Numbered from the stretch's first letter, positions 1 to 8,891 are shown. The stretch is 64,000 nucleotides of DNA from Bog-793 sp963803025 (GCA_963803025.1 CAWDKZ010000001.1:1-64000), one strand, 5' to 3'. Translations and numbers: made by a program. Notes: a model not told the origin generated them from the letters alone.

Positions 1-640
1 GACGAGGTAGTCGGCGGCGCGGTTGCCGGGCAGTGTTGGACAGCCCCCGGCAGCGGCTCGGGGGCGCCAGCTTGTCAAGCGCTGGCGCGCCTGCGTGGAC
101 TCACTTACGCCCGATCGGTTCGCGTCGCGCGGCGACCGTGAACGCGCGCCCATAGACGAGCCTACGCGCCAGGGCGGGGTTCCTCGTTGCTGTGCACCTT
201 GGCATGGTGCTCAGCGCCCGGCCCAATCTCTTCCTGGCACTCACGCAGGTACTCGCGCACCACCGCTCCTTGGAGAAGAGCCTGGCCAGGGTTAGGGGGC
301 TGCATAGTCATGTGCACCACGAACGGTACGCCCAACCTCCAATCCACTCAGGTCGGCTTTCGTGGTGTAACGACTGTGCGCGTCGACTAGGGCTGGTGGT
401 GGGGAACGCTTTGTCCCAGGATCTCAGCGGACGATAAGGGACTTGCCGTGGCGGACTCAATCACCAGGCTCGTCAACTCTGTGAGCGCCGCCCACGTCGA
501 AACGTGCGGGGTCCACTTGCCTCGCCTGATGTGCGACGCGTACGCCTTCGAGCAACCGACCGTGTGCGTGCCGAGAACCCGACCCAAGGTCCCCGAACAG
601 GACTTTGATACCAATGGCTCGAAGCGGCCACCATCCTCTA
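1..640. other. No supported gene; degenerate DNA
   Basis: Short overlapping reading frames occur on both strands, but none has a ribosome binding site, recognisable motif or protein-like composition. The stretch precedes a transposase remnant and probably belongs to the same decayed region. Confidence 0.5.
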
Positions 641-850
641 ATGGTCCTCTCATTCTCTTACTTGGCCTTCGTCCGCGTGCTTCAGCTTGTTCGCCTCTCG
701 TGCCGCGGAGACACCGATCTCGCAATCGAGGTCATCATGTTGCGCCACGAAGTTACGGTGTTGCGCCGCCAGGTTCGCCGTCCGGCGCTGCAACCATCGG
801 ATGGCGCCGTCCCCACCGGGCTGCGGCGGCTCCTCGACCGCACTTCGTTG
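641..850 (+). pseudogene. N-terminal remnant of an rve-type integrase/transposase
   Basis: About 70 residues from the ATG at 641 follow the N-terminal pattern of actinobacterial rve-domain IS transposases: a hydrophobic start, then LAIEVIMLRHEVTVLRRQV, then RPALQPSDGAV and a LLDR segment. In intact relatives this leads into a helix-turn-helix linker and the DDE catalytic core. Here the similarity stops near 850 and the frame continues into unrelated, arginine-rich, non-protein-like sequence, so the catalytic domain is gone. I see no terminal inverted repeats. It is best read as a fossil IS fragment in a decayed island at the left of the window. Family assignment is from recalled sequence pattern only. 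Confidence 0.6.
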
Positions 851-857
851 GATTCAT

Positions 858-1022
858 ATGCCGTGGTATTGGCCTGTCGCGGTTGTGCTCATCGGGATCG
901 GGCTGATGGTGAAGCGGGTCGAACGGCTTCGGTTGCTAGGTGTCGCCTGGCTTGCGGGAACCGGCTCCTTCACGTTCCTGATGGCTGGAGCGTACGTATA
1001 CGAAGCACTCCACCATCTCTAG
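858..1022 (+). CDS. Possible small membrane protein, 54 aa
   Basis: From the ATG at 858 the frame encodes 54 residues with two hydrophobic stretches (about residues 3-18 and 26-46) separated by a basic loop (VKRVERLR). This resembles a two-helix small membrane protein with a short cytoplasmic hairpin. There is no convincing Shine-Dalgarno sequence upstream, and it lies directly after the transposase remnant, so it could also be a chance frame in decayed DNA. I do not recognise a family. Confidence 0.3.
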   Translation: MPWYWPVAVVLIGIGLMVKRVERLRLLGVAWLAGTGSFTFLMAGAYVYEALHHL

Positions 1023-1225
1023 CCAGCACGACGACCTGGGCTCGGGATCCGGCGGTACCTGCCGTCAGAATCACATGGCTCCTAGTCAGATACGCGGCGT
1101 CTACTGCGTCAAATTCAGTCAAAATAGGTGGCGTTGAACTGCACTTACGTGGAACCGGTTGTGGCCAGCTGCGACCGAACCGGCAACGATTGCAGGGAAT
1201 TTGTAGGAGCGTTCCCCCATCCTCG

Positions 1226-1477
1226 CTAAGGCGACCCTCGTTCCCAGTCAACGATCCGTTGGCGTCGCCACCCGGGTGCCACCGTGATCCGTGTCCCGCA
1301 CCCGCATCGGAACGTGGTGTTCTGCAGGAAGACCGGCATCGTAAAGATCACCCCGCAGACCGGACATGTGTGGCGCTTCGGATGCAAGAACGTGTTCGCC
1401 AAATCGGGGGTCGCCTCGCTTGCTCGAGCGCCGCGACGGAACGCCGCCATGGCGCGCTTGAAGTTTCGTTCCGCCAT
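1226..1477 (-). CDS. Possible small zinc-ribbon protein, 83 aa
   Basis: An 83-residue frame has a CPVCG motif about 38 residues from its start and an RCGCG motif about 20 residues later, a four-cysteine arrangement typical of a zinc ribbon. An AGAGGA sequence lies about 9 bases upstream of the ATG, which supports translation. The N-terminal third is basic. No family is recognised and the neighbouring DNA is decayed, so it could be real, a remnant, or chance. Zinc binding is inferred from cysteine spacing only. Confidence 0.35.
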   Translation of the reverse strand: MAERNFKRAMAAFRRGARASEATPDLANTFLHPKRHTCPVCGVIFTMPVFLQNTTFRCGCGTRITVAPGWRRQRIVDWERGSP

Positions 1478-1687
1478 AACCCATCCTCTGCGATTACCTC
1501 GACAGCGCGCACCTTGCCGATTCGGTCCCCGCCGAGTCGGTGAGCGTCAGTCGAAGTCTCGGCTTGTCGCCGCACTGGCGGTTCAAGCGCTTCGCGACGT
1601 GATCACGCTCGAAAATGACCTCAGTGATATTACGCCTGGGGCCAGAGCGGAATGGGCCCCAGTAGGCGACTTCACGAGGAGAAACAC

Positions 1688-1777
1688 TGGCAGCCCAACC
1701 GGAGTCGAATCAGAATCTCCATCTTGACGGTGCGCGTAGGTCCCTCAAGCTGGCGCGTCTGCCTATTCCGCTACTCT
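1688..1777 (-). pseudogene. Degenerate tRNA-Leu-like sequence
   Basis: Read on the minus strand, the segment contains GCGGAATAGGCAGACGCG, matching the D-arm of class II tRNA-Leu, then TTGAGGG as an anticodon-loop-like heptamer (GAG), a long variable region, a TTCGACT T-loop-like sequence and a terminal CCA at 1690-1688. The anticodon stem and the acceptor stem do not pair and the T-stem is disrupted, so it cannot fold as a normal tRNA. Either it is a tRNA relic, possibly from a mobile element, or a partial duplication at an old integration site. Confidence 0.38.
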
Positions 1778-1878
1778 GACGCGGCGAGGTAAGCGTCCCC
1801 GCCAGGCACGAAAGACTGGCGCGACCTCTGACCGCGGCTTCGCCGCAACTGGCAGCTGAGAACCCGCGGCGATCTCTT

Positions 1879-3708
1879 CTAGCTCCCGGGGATCGTCGTC
1901 GACGTCGTCGGCGGCGGGCTCACCTGGATCGCCCAGTCCTGCGCGTTCCACATCGGCCCGGCCGGCGTCGCGGTGTCGCTGACGTTGACGATCTCAACCT
2001 GCCGCACGAGTGCCGTCGGCATCTGGAAGAGCGGCAACGTCGGCAGGTCCTGCCAGAGCAGTGTGTCGATCTGGTTGTAGAGGCCCGCGTCAGCCGCGGC
2101 GTTCAGCTGTGACTGTGCCGCAGCGAAGATACCGACGACGACGGGGTCGGCGTAGCCGAGCACGTCGCGGGTCACGACGCTGGCGTTCGCGGCGCTCGGC
2201 TCGGTCTCGGTTCGCGCGAGGTAGCTGCGGTTCCTGTTCACGGCGGAGGGCAGACTCGGGCTCGTCCCCCCGACTGGGCTCGGCGTCGGACCGACAGGAT
2301 CCGTGTAGAGCTCGGCCGCCGTGGACGGGAACGGCGACTCGAGATACGGCGCGATCGCCAGCTGGTAGCGCCCCAGCGGGAGCGTCGACGACAACAGCTC
2401 CGCACGAGCCACGTTGCTGATCCGCAGCTCGATTCCGGCCTGCAGCAGCTCCGCCTGGATCTCGCGCTCAGCGGTCGCGATCGTCGGGATCCCCCGCGGC
2501 CCGGTCAGCACGAGGACGAGCGGAGCACCCGACGCCGAGACGACCACCCCCTTCGCGTCGACCGAGTAGCCGACCGAGGCGAGGAGCTGGTCCGCCTCGC
2601 TGTCGTCCGGGGCCACGTAGGCGCTGTCGTTGCGCTGGACCCCGGGCTGGTGTGCGGCGTAGATCCGGTTGCCCGAGGCTGCCGCGTCAGCGGCAAGCAG
2701 GCCGATCGAATCGGCGACGACCTCGGGCCTGTTGATCGCGGCGGCGATCGCCTGACGCACGGCGAGCCGTCCGACGATCGGATCGGCGAGGTTGAAGGCG
2801 AGCTGCCAGAGCGTCGAGGAGTCCGAGACCGTCTGCACGAGGTTGGTGCTGCGCGCGACGACGGAGTCGACGCTCGCCCCCGGGGTGAGCTCGGCGAGGT
2901 CGACGGACCCGTCACGCAGGCCCCGCAGTGTCGCCCCCTCGGTCGCCATGACCTTGAACACGATGTGGGCGAGGTGGGCGGGCTTCCCCCAGTACGAGGG
3001 GTTGCGCGACAGCACGAGCTCCTTGCCCGGGACGATCCTCGTGACGACGAACGGACCGCCCGAGACGAGGTGGGCGGGCTTCGGCCCGGCGAACGCCTTC
3101 CCCCAGCCGTAGCGGCGGGCGACGTGGGCCGGGACGAGGTTGGCGAACAGCGCCATCCAGTCGGCGTAGGGCTTCGAGAAGACGACGGTGACCGTCCGGC
3201 TGTGCTTCGCGGTGGTCGACCCCGTGACCGAGCTGATGTCCTGGTATCCGGCGAGGGGGAACGTCGCCGGCAGGCTCGGTCCGACACTGAGCAGGTGGTG
3301 CCAGTCGTAGGCGAAATCGGTCGCCGTGATCGGCACGCCGTCCGACCAGCGGGCCCCCTTGGCGAGCGTGTAGACGACGGTCTGCGGCTTCAGCCCGGTG
3401 ACCTCGGCCGAGACGGCGAGCCCCAGCGAGGCGTGGACCGCCATGTCGGGACCCGTGACGAAGACCTGGGGCAGGACCTGTTCCATCACCATCTGGGTGA
3501 CGGCGTTCGAGCCGGCCGGCGTCAAGGGGTTGTACTCGGTCGGGAGGCCCGAGACGGCGACCGTGACTGCACCCCCGTCGAGGATCTTGATCCCGCCCTG
3601 TCCGGCGAGCGTCGTCGAGGTCGACGACGCACCCGCGAAGTTTCCGCCCGCGATCGCGCCGAAGACGAGGACGCCGAGAGCGGCGGCTGCGGTCCTTCTC
3701 AGCCCCAC
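1879..3708 (-). CDS. ABC transporter peptide/nickel-type substrate-binding protein
   Basis: This 609-residue protein has the layout of the family 5 solute-binding proteins (DppA/OppA): a secretory signal (residues 1-30, hydrophobic core ALGVLVFGAIAGG), the early EYNPLTPAGSN region, the RWSDGVPITATDFAYDW motif near residue 125, and the closing dipeptide-binding fold with APGTEF-free, Asp/Pro-rich C-terminus. It would capture oligopeptides outside the cell for an ABC importer, but no permease or ATPase genes adjoin it. There is no cysteine after the signal core, so it does not look like a lipoprotein. The GTG start lies 10 bases inside the end of secG, suggesting translational coupling to the glycolysis/secG operon. 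Confidence 0.85.
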   Translation of the reverse strand: MGLRRTAAAALGVLVFGAIAGGNFAGASSTSTTLAGQGGIKILDGGAVTVAVSGLPTEYNPLTPAGSNAVTQMVMEQVLPQVFVTGPDMAVHASLGLAVSAEVTGLKPQTVVYTLAKGARWSDGVPITATDFAYDWHHLLSVGPSLPATFPLAGYQDISSVTGSTTAKHSRTVTVVFSKPYADWMALFANLVPAHVARRYGWGKAFAGPKPAHLVSGGPFVVTRIVPGKELVLSRNPSYWGKPAHLAHIVFKVMATEGATLRGLRDGSVDLAELTPGASVDSVVARSTNLVQTVSDSSTLWQLAFNLADPIVGRLAVRQAIAAAINRPEVVADSIGLLAADAAASGNRIYAAHQPGVQRNDSAYVAPDDSEADQLLASVGYSVDAKGVVVSASGAPLVLVLTGPRGIPTIATAEREIQAELLQAGIELRISNVARAELLSSTLPLGRYQLAIAPYLESPFPSTAAELYTDPVGPTPSPVGGTSPSLPSAVNRNRSYLARTETEPSAANASVVTRDVLGYADPVVVGIFAAAQSQLNAAADAGLYNQIDTLLWQDLPTLPLFQMPTALVRQVEIVNVSDTATPAGPMWNAQDWAIQVSPPPTTSTTIPGS

Positions 3709-3929
3709 CGCAGGCCGATGATGACCGTCGCGAGGGCGAAGACGACGGCGACGGTGATCGTGAGGCGGTCGAGGTTCTTCTCCGCGACCGTAGAGCCCGC
3801 GGCCGCGGTGCCGACCGTGGAGCCGAACATGTCCGACAGTCCCCCACCACGACCCGAGTGCAGCAGGATGAGCAGCACGAGCGCGAACGAGGCGACGGCC
3901 TCGATGCCGACCAGGACGTCGGTGAGCAC
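3699..3929 (-). CDS. secG: Preprotein translocase subunit SecG
   Basis: A 76-residue protein with two transmembrane segments (about residues 5-25 and 52-73) around the conserved SecG loop HSGRGGGLSDMFGS. SecG is the small accessory subunit of the SecYEG channel that aids SecA-driven export through the plasma membrane. Its length fits the family. It follows tpiA on the same strand, the usual actinobacterial order gap-pgk-tpi-secG, and its 3' end overlaps the start of the downstream binding-protein gene. A GGAGG-type ribosome binding site sits just upstream of its start. Confidence 0.93.
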   Translation of the reverse strand: MLTDVLVGIEAVASFALVLLILLHSGRGGGLSDMFGSTVGTAAAGSTVAEKNLDRLTITVAVVFALATVIIGLRWG

Positions 3930-4014
3930 GTGCGGAAACCTCCTTGGCTGCGTCAGGCGCGCACGGGGCGACGGCGAAGATTAGCAGTTCACGGCCGGTG
4001 GCCTGCTCGCGACG

Positions 4015-4791
4015 CTAGGTCCCGGCCCGCACGATGGCGACGAATCGCTGGGCGTCGAGGCTCGCGCCCCCGACGAGAAAACCGTCGACGTCCTCGCCCG
4101 CCAGCAGCTCCCCGGCCGTCTCCGGGGTCACCGATCCCCCGTACTGGATGCGGATCGCCGCCGCGGCCAAGGGCGCGAAGTGCCCGATCTCCGAGCGGAT
4201 GGCGGCGCACATCTCCTCGGCGTCGCTGGGCGTCGCCGTCTTGTCGGTGCCGATCGCCCAGATCGGCTCGTAGGCGAGGACGAGCGACGAGATGACGTCG
4301 GTCGGACGGCCCTCGAGCGCGGCGCGCACCTGGGCGCGCACCTTGGCCTCGGCGCCGCCGGCGTCGCGCTCGTCGAGCGTCTCGCCGACGCAGACGATCG
4401 GCAGCATCCCGTTGCGCAGGATGGCGTCGATCTTCCTCGCGACCACCTCGTCGGTCTCGCCGAAGTGCTGGCGCCGCTCGGAGTGCCCGGTGATCACGTA
4501 GCGCACGTTGAGCTTGGCGAGCATCTCGGCGGAGACCTCTCCGGTGAACGCCCCGCGGTCCTCGAAGTAGCAGTTCTGCGCTCCGAGGGCGACGGGCACG
4601 TGGTCGGACTCGACGGCGGTCTGCACGGTGCGCAGCGAGGTGAACGGCGGGTGCACGCTCACCTCGCGCCCGGGCGGGATCGCCCCGGCGAACAACAGCG
4701 CCGCCAGCTCCTGGACGAGCTTCAGCGCCTCGAAGTGGTTCTCGTTCATCTTCCAGTTGCCGCTCACGAGAACGCCGCGCTCGGACGCCAC
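4015..4791 (-). CDS. tpiA: Triosephosphate isomerase
   Basis: This 258-residue enzyme interconverts dihydroxyacetone phosphate and glyceraldehyde 3-phosphate. The TIM-barrel signatures are all visible: GNWKMN near residue 11 (catalytic Lys), VITGHSERR near residue 100 (catalytic His), LAYEPIWAIGT near residue 175 (catalytic Glu in the signature), and the phosphate-binding YGGSV near residue 215. The GTG start at 4791 lies 4 bases after the pgk stop, so the genes are co-transcribed and probably translationally linked. Length is normal. Confidence 0.96.
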   Translation of the reverse strand: MASERGVLVSGNWKMNENHFEALKLVQELAALLFAGAIPPGREVSVHPPFTSLRTVQTAVESDHVPVALGAQNCYFEDRGAFTGEVSAEMLAKLNVRYVITGHSERRQHFGETDEVVARKIDAILRNGMLPIVCVGETLDERDAGGAEAKVRAQVRAALEGRPTDVISSLVLAYEPIWAIGTDKTATPSDAEEMCAAIRSEIGHFAPLAAAAIRIQYGGSVTPETAGELLAGEDVDGFLVGGASLDAQRFVAIVRAGT

Positions 4792-4795
4792 CGGA

Positions 4796-5962
4796 TCAGC
4801 CCTCCCCGACCGCGTTCGGCGCGCCGCGCAGCGCGGCGAGACCCGGGAGATCGCCGAGCTCGATCAGCTCGAGCGACGCTCCCCCGCCGGTCGACACGAA
4901 GTCGATCGACCGGGCGAGCCCGAACTCGTCGATCGCCGCGGCCGAATCTCCCCCGCCGACGACGGTGAACCCCGGACAGGCGGCGACCGCCTCGGCGACG
5001 GCGCGCGTCCCCGCCGCGAAGCGGGGGTCCTCGAAGAAGCCCACCGGGCCGTTCCAGAAGACCGTCCCCGCGCCGGCGATCACGTCGGCGAAACGGGCGC
5101 GGGTCTCGACGCCGATGTCGACCCCCTCGCAGCCGTCGGGGAAGTCGCCCGCGATCATGTCGATCGGGTCGCCCACAGCGACGGAGTCCGCCCCGGGGTG
5201 GAGCGTCCCGCCACGCCCGATGACGACGACGTCGGAGGGCAGCATGATTTTGTCCGTCGATGCGAGCAACTCGCGGCAGGCGTCGAGGTGTGGCGGGTCG
5301 AAGATCGACGAACCGATCTCGCGTCCCGTCGCGGCGAGGAACGTGTACGACATCCCGCCGCCGATCAGCACGGAGTCGGCCTTGGCGATGAGCGACACGA
5401 GCACGCCCAACTTGTCGGCCACCTTGGCGCCGCCGATCACGGCGACGAAGGGGTGCTTGGGCGCGTCGAGCAACCCGCCGATCACCTCGACCTCCCGGGC
5501 GAGCAGCCGGCCCGCCGCCGAGGGCAGCCGCGTCGGCGGCCCGACGATCGAGGCGTGGGCCCGGTGCGAGGCGCCGAAGGCGTCGTTCACGTAGCAGTCG
5601 TGGCCGGCGACGAGTCTCGCGACGAAGGCCGGGTCGTTCGCCTCCTCGCCCGGATCGAACCGGAGGTTCTCGATAAGCTCCACCCCGGGCACGAGCTCGG
5701 CGAGACGGGCGCGCACCGGCGCGACGTCGAACCGGGGGTCGGGCGCGCCCTTGGGCCGGCCGAGGTGGGTCGCGCATGTCACCGCGGCGCCGTGGTCGAG
5801 CAACCAGCGCAGCGTCGGGATCGCCTGACGCATCCGGAAGTCGTCGGTGACGACGCGGTTGCCCCCGGCGTCGCCGATCGGCACGTTGAAGTCGACGCGC
5901 ACGAGCACGGACCTGCCCGCGACGGGGGGCAGGTCCTCGAGGACCGGGACGCGCGGGATCAC
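4796..5962 (-). CDS. pgk: Phosphoglycerate kinase
   Basis: A 388-residue kinase that transfers phosphate from 1,3-bisphosphoglycerate to ADP. Seen are the N-terminal VLVRVDFNVPI signature, the CATHLGRPKG loop, the hinge region AVIGGAKVADKLGVL and the C-terminal nucleotide loop TVVGGGDSAAAI. I place the start at the GTG at 5962, which overlaps the gapA stop as GTGA, because the family begins only about 10 residues before the RVDFN motif; a longer frame to 6010 would add an unrelated extension. It is the second gene of the gapA-pgk-tpiA-secG operon. Confidence 0.96.
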   Translation of the reverse strand: MIPRVPVLEDLPPVAGRSVLVRVDFNVPIGDAGGNRVVTDDFRMRQAIPTLRWLLDHGAAVTCATHLGRPKGAPDPRFDVAPVRARLAELVPGVELIENLRFDPGEEANDPAFVARLVAGHDCYVNDAFGASHRAHASIVGPPTRLPSAAGRLLAREVEVIGGLLDAPKHPFVAVIGGAKVADKLGVLVSLIAKADSVLIGGGMSYTFLAATGREIGSSIFDPPHLDACRELLASTDKIMLPSDVVVIGRGGTLHPGADSVAVGDPIDMIAGDFPDGCEGVDIGVETRARFADVIAGAGTVFWNGPVGFFEDPRFAAGTRAVAEAVAACPGFTVVGGGDSAAAIDEFGLARSIDFVSTGGGASLELIELGDLPGLAALRGAPNAVGEG

Positions 5963-6975
5963 GATCCGACCAGCGCGACGAGCTCCACGAGCCGGTGCGA
6001 GTAGCCCCACTCATTGTCGTACCAGCCGAACACCTTGACGAGGGTCTTGTCCCCGTCGAGCGGCAGGGCGAGGGTGAGCGCCGAGTCGAAGGTGCACGAC
6101 GCGGGCGAGCCGACGACGTCGGACGAGACGATCGGGTCCTCGGTGTAGACGAGGACCTTGCTCAACGGCCCCGACGCTGCCGCGGCCGCGAACGCCGCGT
6201 TGACGGCCTTGGCGTCGGTCGCCGCGTTGAGGATCCCCGTGAAGTCGGTGATCGATCCCACCGGGATCGGCACGCGCAGCGCCGAGCCGTCGAGGCGCCC
6301 CTTCATGTTCGCCATGACGAGGTTCGTCGCCCGCGCCGCCCCCGTCGAGGTCGGCACGATGTTCACCGCCGCGGCCCGGGCGCGCCGGAGGTTGTCCCGG
6401 GCGAAGTCGAGGAGTTCCTGGTCGTTCGTGTAGGCGTGGACCGTCGTCATCAGGCCCTTGTCGACGCCGAAGGCGTCGTCTAACACCTTCATCATCGGCA
6501 CGAAACAGTTCGTCGTGCAGGAGGCGTTTGAGATGACGAGGTGCTTGGCGGGGTCGAAGTCACCATCGTTCACGCCGATGACGAAGGTCGCGTCGGCGTC
6601 GCCCGACGGCGCCGAGATGACGACCCGCTTCGCACCACCGGTGAGGTGGGTGGCGGCGGCCTCCCGCTTCGTGAACCGGCCGGTCGACTCGACGACGACC
6701 TCGACGCCGATCTCGCCCCAGGGCAGCGCCGCCGGGTCGCGCTCGGCGAAGACCTTGATCAGGCGGCCGTCGACGACGAGGTCGGAGCCGCGCACCTCGA
6801 TGGTGCCGGGAAAGCGACCGTAGGTCGAGTCGTAGTGGAGCAGGTGCGCGTTGATCTCCGGACTGAGGAGGTCGTTCACCGCGACGATCTCGACGTCCGC
6901 GCTCGACTCGCGGGCCGCGCGCAGGAAGTTCCGCCCGATCCGCCCGAACCCGTTGATCCCGACCCGTACCGTCAT
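5959..6975 (-). CDS. gapA: Glyceraldehyde-3-phosphate dehydrogenase, type I
   Basis: A 338-residue NAD(P)-dependent dehydrogenase. The sequence opens VRVGINGFGRIGRNFLRA (Rossmann dinucleotide site) and has the catalytic SNASCTTNC segment near residue 150, the HAYTNDQ motif, and a C-terminal WYDNEWGYSHR. The ATG at 6975 is chosen because the NAD-binding fold begins 2 residues later; the upstream in-frame extension to 7035 is not protein-like. First gene of the glycolytic operon; about 200 bp separate it from rapZ, where yvcK and whiA would stand in most actinobacteria. Confidence 0.96.
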   Translation of the reverse strand: MTVRVGINGFGRIGRNFLRAARESSADVEIVAVNDLLSPEINAHLLHYDSTYGRFPGTIEVRGSDLVVDGRLIKVFAERDPAALPWGEIGVEVVVESTGRFTKREAAATHLTGGAKRVVISAPSGDADATFVIGVNDGDFDPAKHLVISNASCTTNCFVPMMKVLDDAFGVDKGLMTTVHAYTNDQELLDFARDNLRRARAAAVNIVPTSTGAARATNLVMANMKGRLDGSALRVPIPVGSITDFTGILNAATDAKAVNAAFAAAAASGPLSKVLVYTEDPIVSSDVVGSPASCTFDSALTLALPLDGDKTLVKVFGWYDNEWGYSHRLVELVALVGS

Positions 6976-7175
6976 GTCCCAACACCCGCTTCCAAGGTTC
7001 CCCGCTGGCGCGCCAGCGGAACGTGTCCGATGCATTCACTGTGGCCGAGACGACCTCGCCCGCCCCGAGGATCGCCGCCACCTAGGCCACGGTCAAGAGT
7101 CTAACGGCCCGGACACCGCTTCTCGGGAGCAGCAGCGGTGAACCGGATAGCCAAACGTTGGCTTTCTCGGCCCGC

Positions 7176-8030
7176 CTACCGGTTGACGTCGCGGTGGTGC
7201 ACCGTCGGCGCGAAACCCTCGGCCCGGAGCCTCGTCGCGAGCTCCTCGGCGAGCACGACCGAACGGTGCCTGCCGCCCGTACAGCCGATCGCGACCGACA
7301 CGTAGGACTTGCCTTCCCGCGCGTAGTAGGGAAGGAGGAACGCGACCAGTTCGTCGATCCGCTGCAAGAACTCGACCGCCTCGGGTGAGGACATGACGTA
7401 GTCGCGCACGTCTTCGTCGAGACCGCTGTGGGCGCGCAGCGCGTCGATCCAGTGCGGGTTCGGCAAGAACCGCGCGTCGAAGACGAGGTCGGCCTCGAGC
7501 GGCAGTCCGTTCTTGAAGCCGAACGAGACGACCGAGGTCTCCATCGCCCCGCTCGGCCCGGACCCGGCGAAGAGCTCGGCAAGGCGCGCCCGCAGCTCGT
7601 GGACGTTCGTCTCGCTCGAGTCGATGACGACGTCGGCGCCGGCGAGGAGCGGCGTGAGGAGGGCGCGCTCGGACTGGATCGCCTCGAGCACCCCCTCGGC
7701 CTCGACCGGGTGGCGACGGCGGGTGCCGGAGAACCGCCGGACGAGGACCTCGTCGGAAGCGTCGAGGTAGAGCACCCGCACCCGGGCACCGGACGCGCGC
7801 AGGTCCTCGATCGCCGGAACGATCTCGGCGACGGTTTCCGTGCCGCCGCGGCCGACGACGAAACAGAAGCGGTCGAGCTCGTTGCCCGGGAGCGCGGCGA
7901 GCTCGGCGACTTTGCCGACGAGCGCCGGCGGCAGGTTGTCGATCACGAACCAGCCGAAATCCTCGAGCGCCGCGGCCGCGGTCGACCGTCCGGCACCGGA
8001 CAACCCCGCGACGATCAGGTACTCGGCCAC
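7176..8030 (-). CDS. rapZ: RapZ-family nucleotide-binding RNase adapter
   Basis: A 284-residue member of the RapZ (formerly YvcJ/UPF0042) family. It has an N-terminal P-loop (VAGLSGAGRST), a WFVIDNLPPAL segment and the conserved C-terminal IGCTGGRHRSV motif. In proteobacteria RapZ guides RNase E to the GlmZ small RNA; in actinobacteria its role is less clear. The GTG at 8030 is favoured because a GGGGAGG ribosome binding site lies 9-10 bases upstream, against a longer start at 8066. It sits downstream of uvrC as usual, but the expected downstream yvcK and whiA are absent. Confidence 0.93.
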   Translation of the reverse strand: MAEYLIVAGLSGAGRSTAAAALEDFGWFVIDNLPPALVGKVAELAALPGNELDRFCFVVGRGGTETVAEIVPAIEDLRASGARVRVLYLDASDEVLVRRFSGTRRRHPVEAEGVLEAIQSERALLTPLLAGADVVIDSSETNVHELRARLAELFAGSGPSGAMETSVVSFGFKNGLPLEADLVFDARFLPNPHWIDALRAHSGLDEDVRDYVMSSPEAVEFLQRIDELVAFLLPYYAREGKSYVSVAIGCTGGRHRSVVLAEELATRLRAEGFAPTVHHRDVNR

Positions 8031-8093
8031 AGCGATTCGACCTCCCCGACGATTCTTCCACCGCAACCCGCCACCGAGCGGCGATCCCGGCGG

Positions 8094-8891
8094 TCAGCGG
8101 GAGATCGCCGGCCGGTGCTCGAAGCGCATCGCGCAAAGGCGCGGGATCGTCGCCTCGAACTCCGCGTCGATCGAGTCGGCGAGCAGCTCCAGCCGGGGCG
8201 ACGGCTCCTCGAGGTGCACGAGGACGAGGTCGCGCGCCCCGAGGGGGTTCACGTAGCGCGAGAGCGGCCGGTGGTTGAAGGCGAGCGAGACGTGCGGGTC
8301 GACCTCCTCGACGTCCCACTGCTCGACGAGGTAAGGGCCGACCCGCCAGTAGCGCTCGTCGAGGATCTGGTCGTCGACGAAGCCGCTCCCGGGGCCCTGA
8401 AAGACCGGGTGGTTCACGACGAGGAGGAACGTGCCCCCCGGCGCGAGCACGCGGGCCGCCTCGGCGAGGAGCGCGTCGGCGTCGGCGACGTGCTCGATGA
8501 CGAGACAGCAAAACGCGGCGTCGACGGATCCCGTCGCGAGGGGCAGCTGCTCGCCCGCAGCCCGGACGTAGGTGATCGAAAGCTCGGGGTCGGCCGCCGC
8601 GACGCCGTTGGCGAGCTGCTCGCCGGACGGGTCGACGCCGATCACCCGGCAGCCCGTCGCCGCGGCGACGGCGCGGGCGACCTGACCCTCGCCACAGCCG
8701 ATGTCGACGACGACCCGGCAGCCGGCGAGGTGGCGCGTGACGAGCGGGATGATCTCAATCTCGTACTCGCGGTCCGCACCCCCGGTGAAGGTCGCCTTCC
8801 ACCAGGCGGCGTGCTCGTCCCAGCTCTCGGCGAAGGGCGGCGGACCGGCCCCCGCCGGCGCGCCCGGTTCGTCGCGCCCGCTCTTCTTCAC
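8094..8891 (-). CDS. Class I SAM-dependent methyltransferase
   Basis: This 265-residue protein has a Methyltransf_11-type fold: motif I VVDIGCGEGQVARAV (SAM glycine loop) near residue 60, an acidic residue ending strand 2 (GVDPSG), the QLPLATGSVDAAF motif and the post-I motif EAARVLAPGGTFLLVV. The substrate cannot be read from sequence. Its GTG start overlaps the uvrC stop as GTGA, so it is translated together with uvrC, yet no known UvrC function needs a methyltransferase. It may be a small-molecule or quinone-type methylase that became attached to the repair operon. Confidence 0.85.
   Translation of the reverse strand: MKKSGRDEPGAPAGAGPPPFAESWDEHAAWWKATFTGGADREYEIEIIPLVTRHLAGCRVVVDIGCGEGQVARAVAAATGCRVIGVDPSGEQLANGVAAADPELSITYVRAAGEQLPLATGSVDAAFCCLVIEHVADADALLAEAARVLAPGGTFLLVVNHPVFQGPGSGFVDDQILDERYWRVGPYLVEQWDVEEVDPHVSLAFNHRPLSRYVNPLGARDLVLVHLEEPSPRLELLADSIDAEFEATIPRLCAMRFEHRPAISR

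Noticed and set aside
605..1543. A single 312-residue gene on the plus strand
   Set aside because: Only about 70 residues from 641 resemble a transposase; the rest is low-complexity and overlaps a more plausible minus-strand zinc-ribbon frame.
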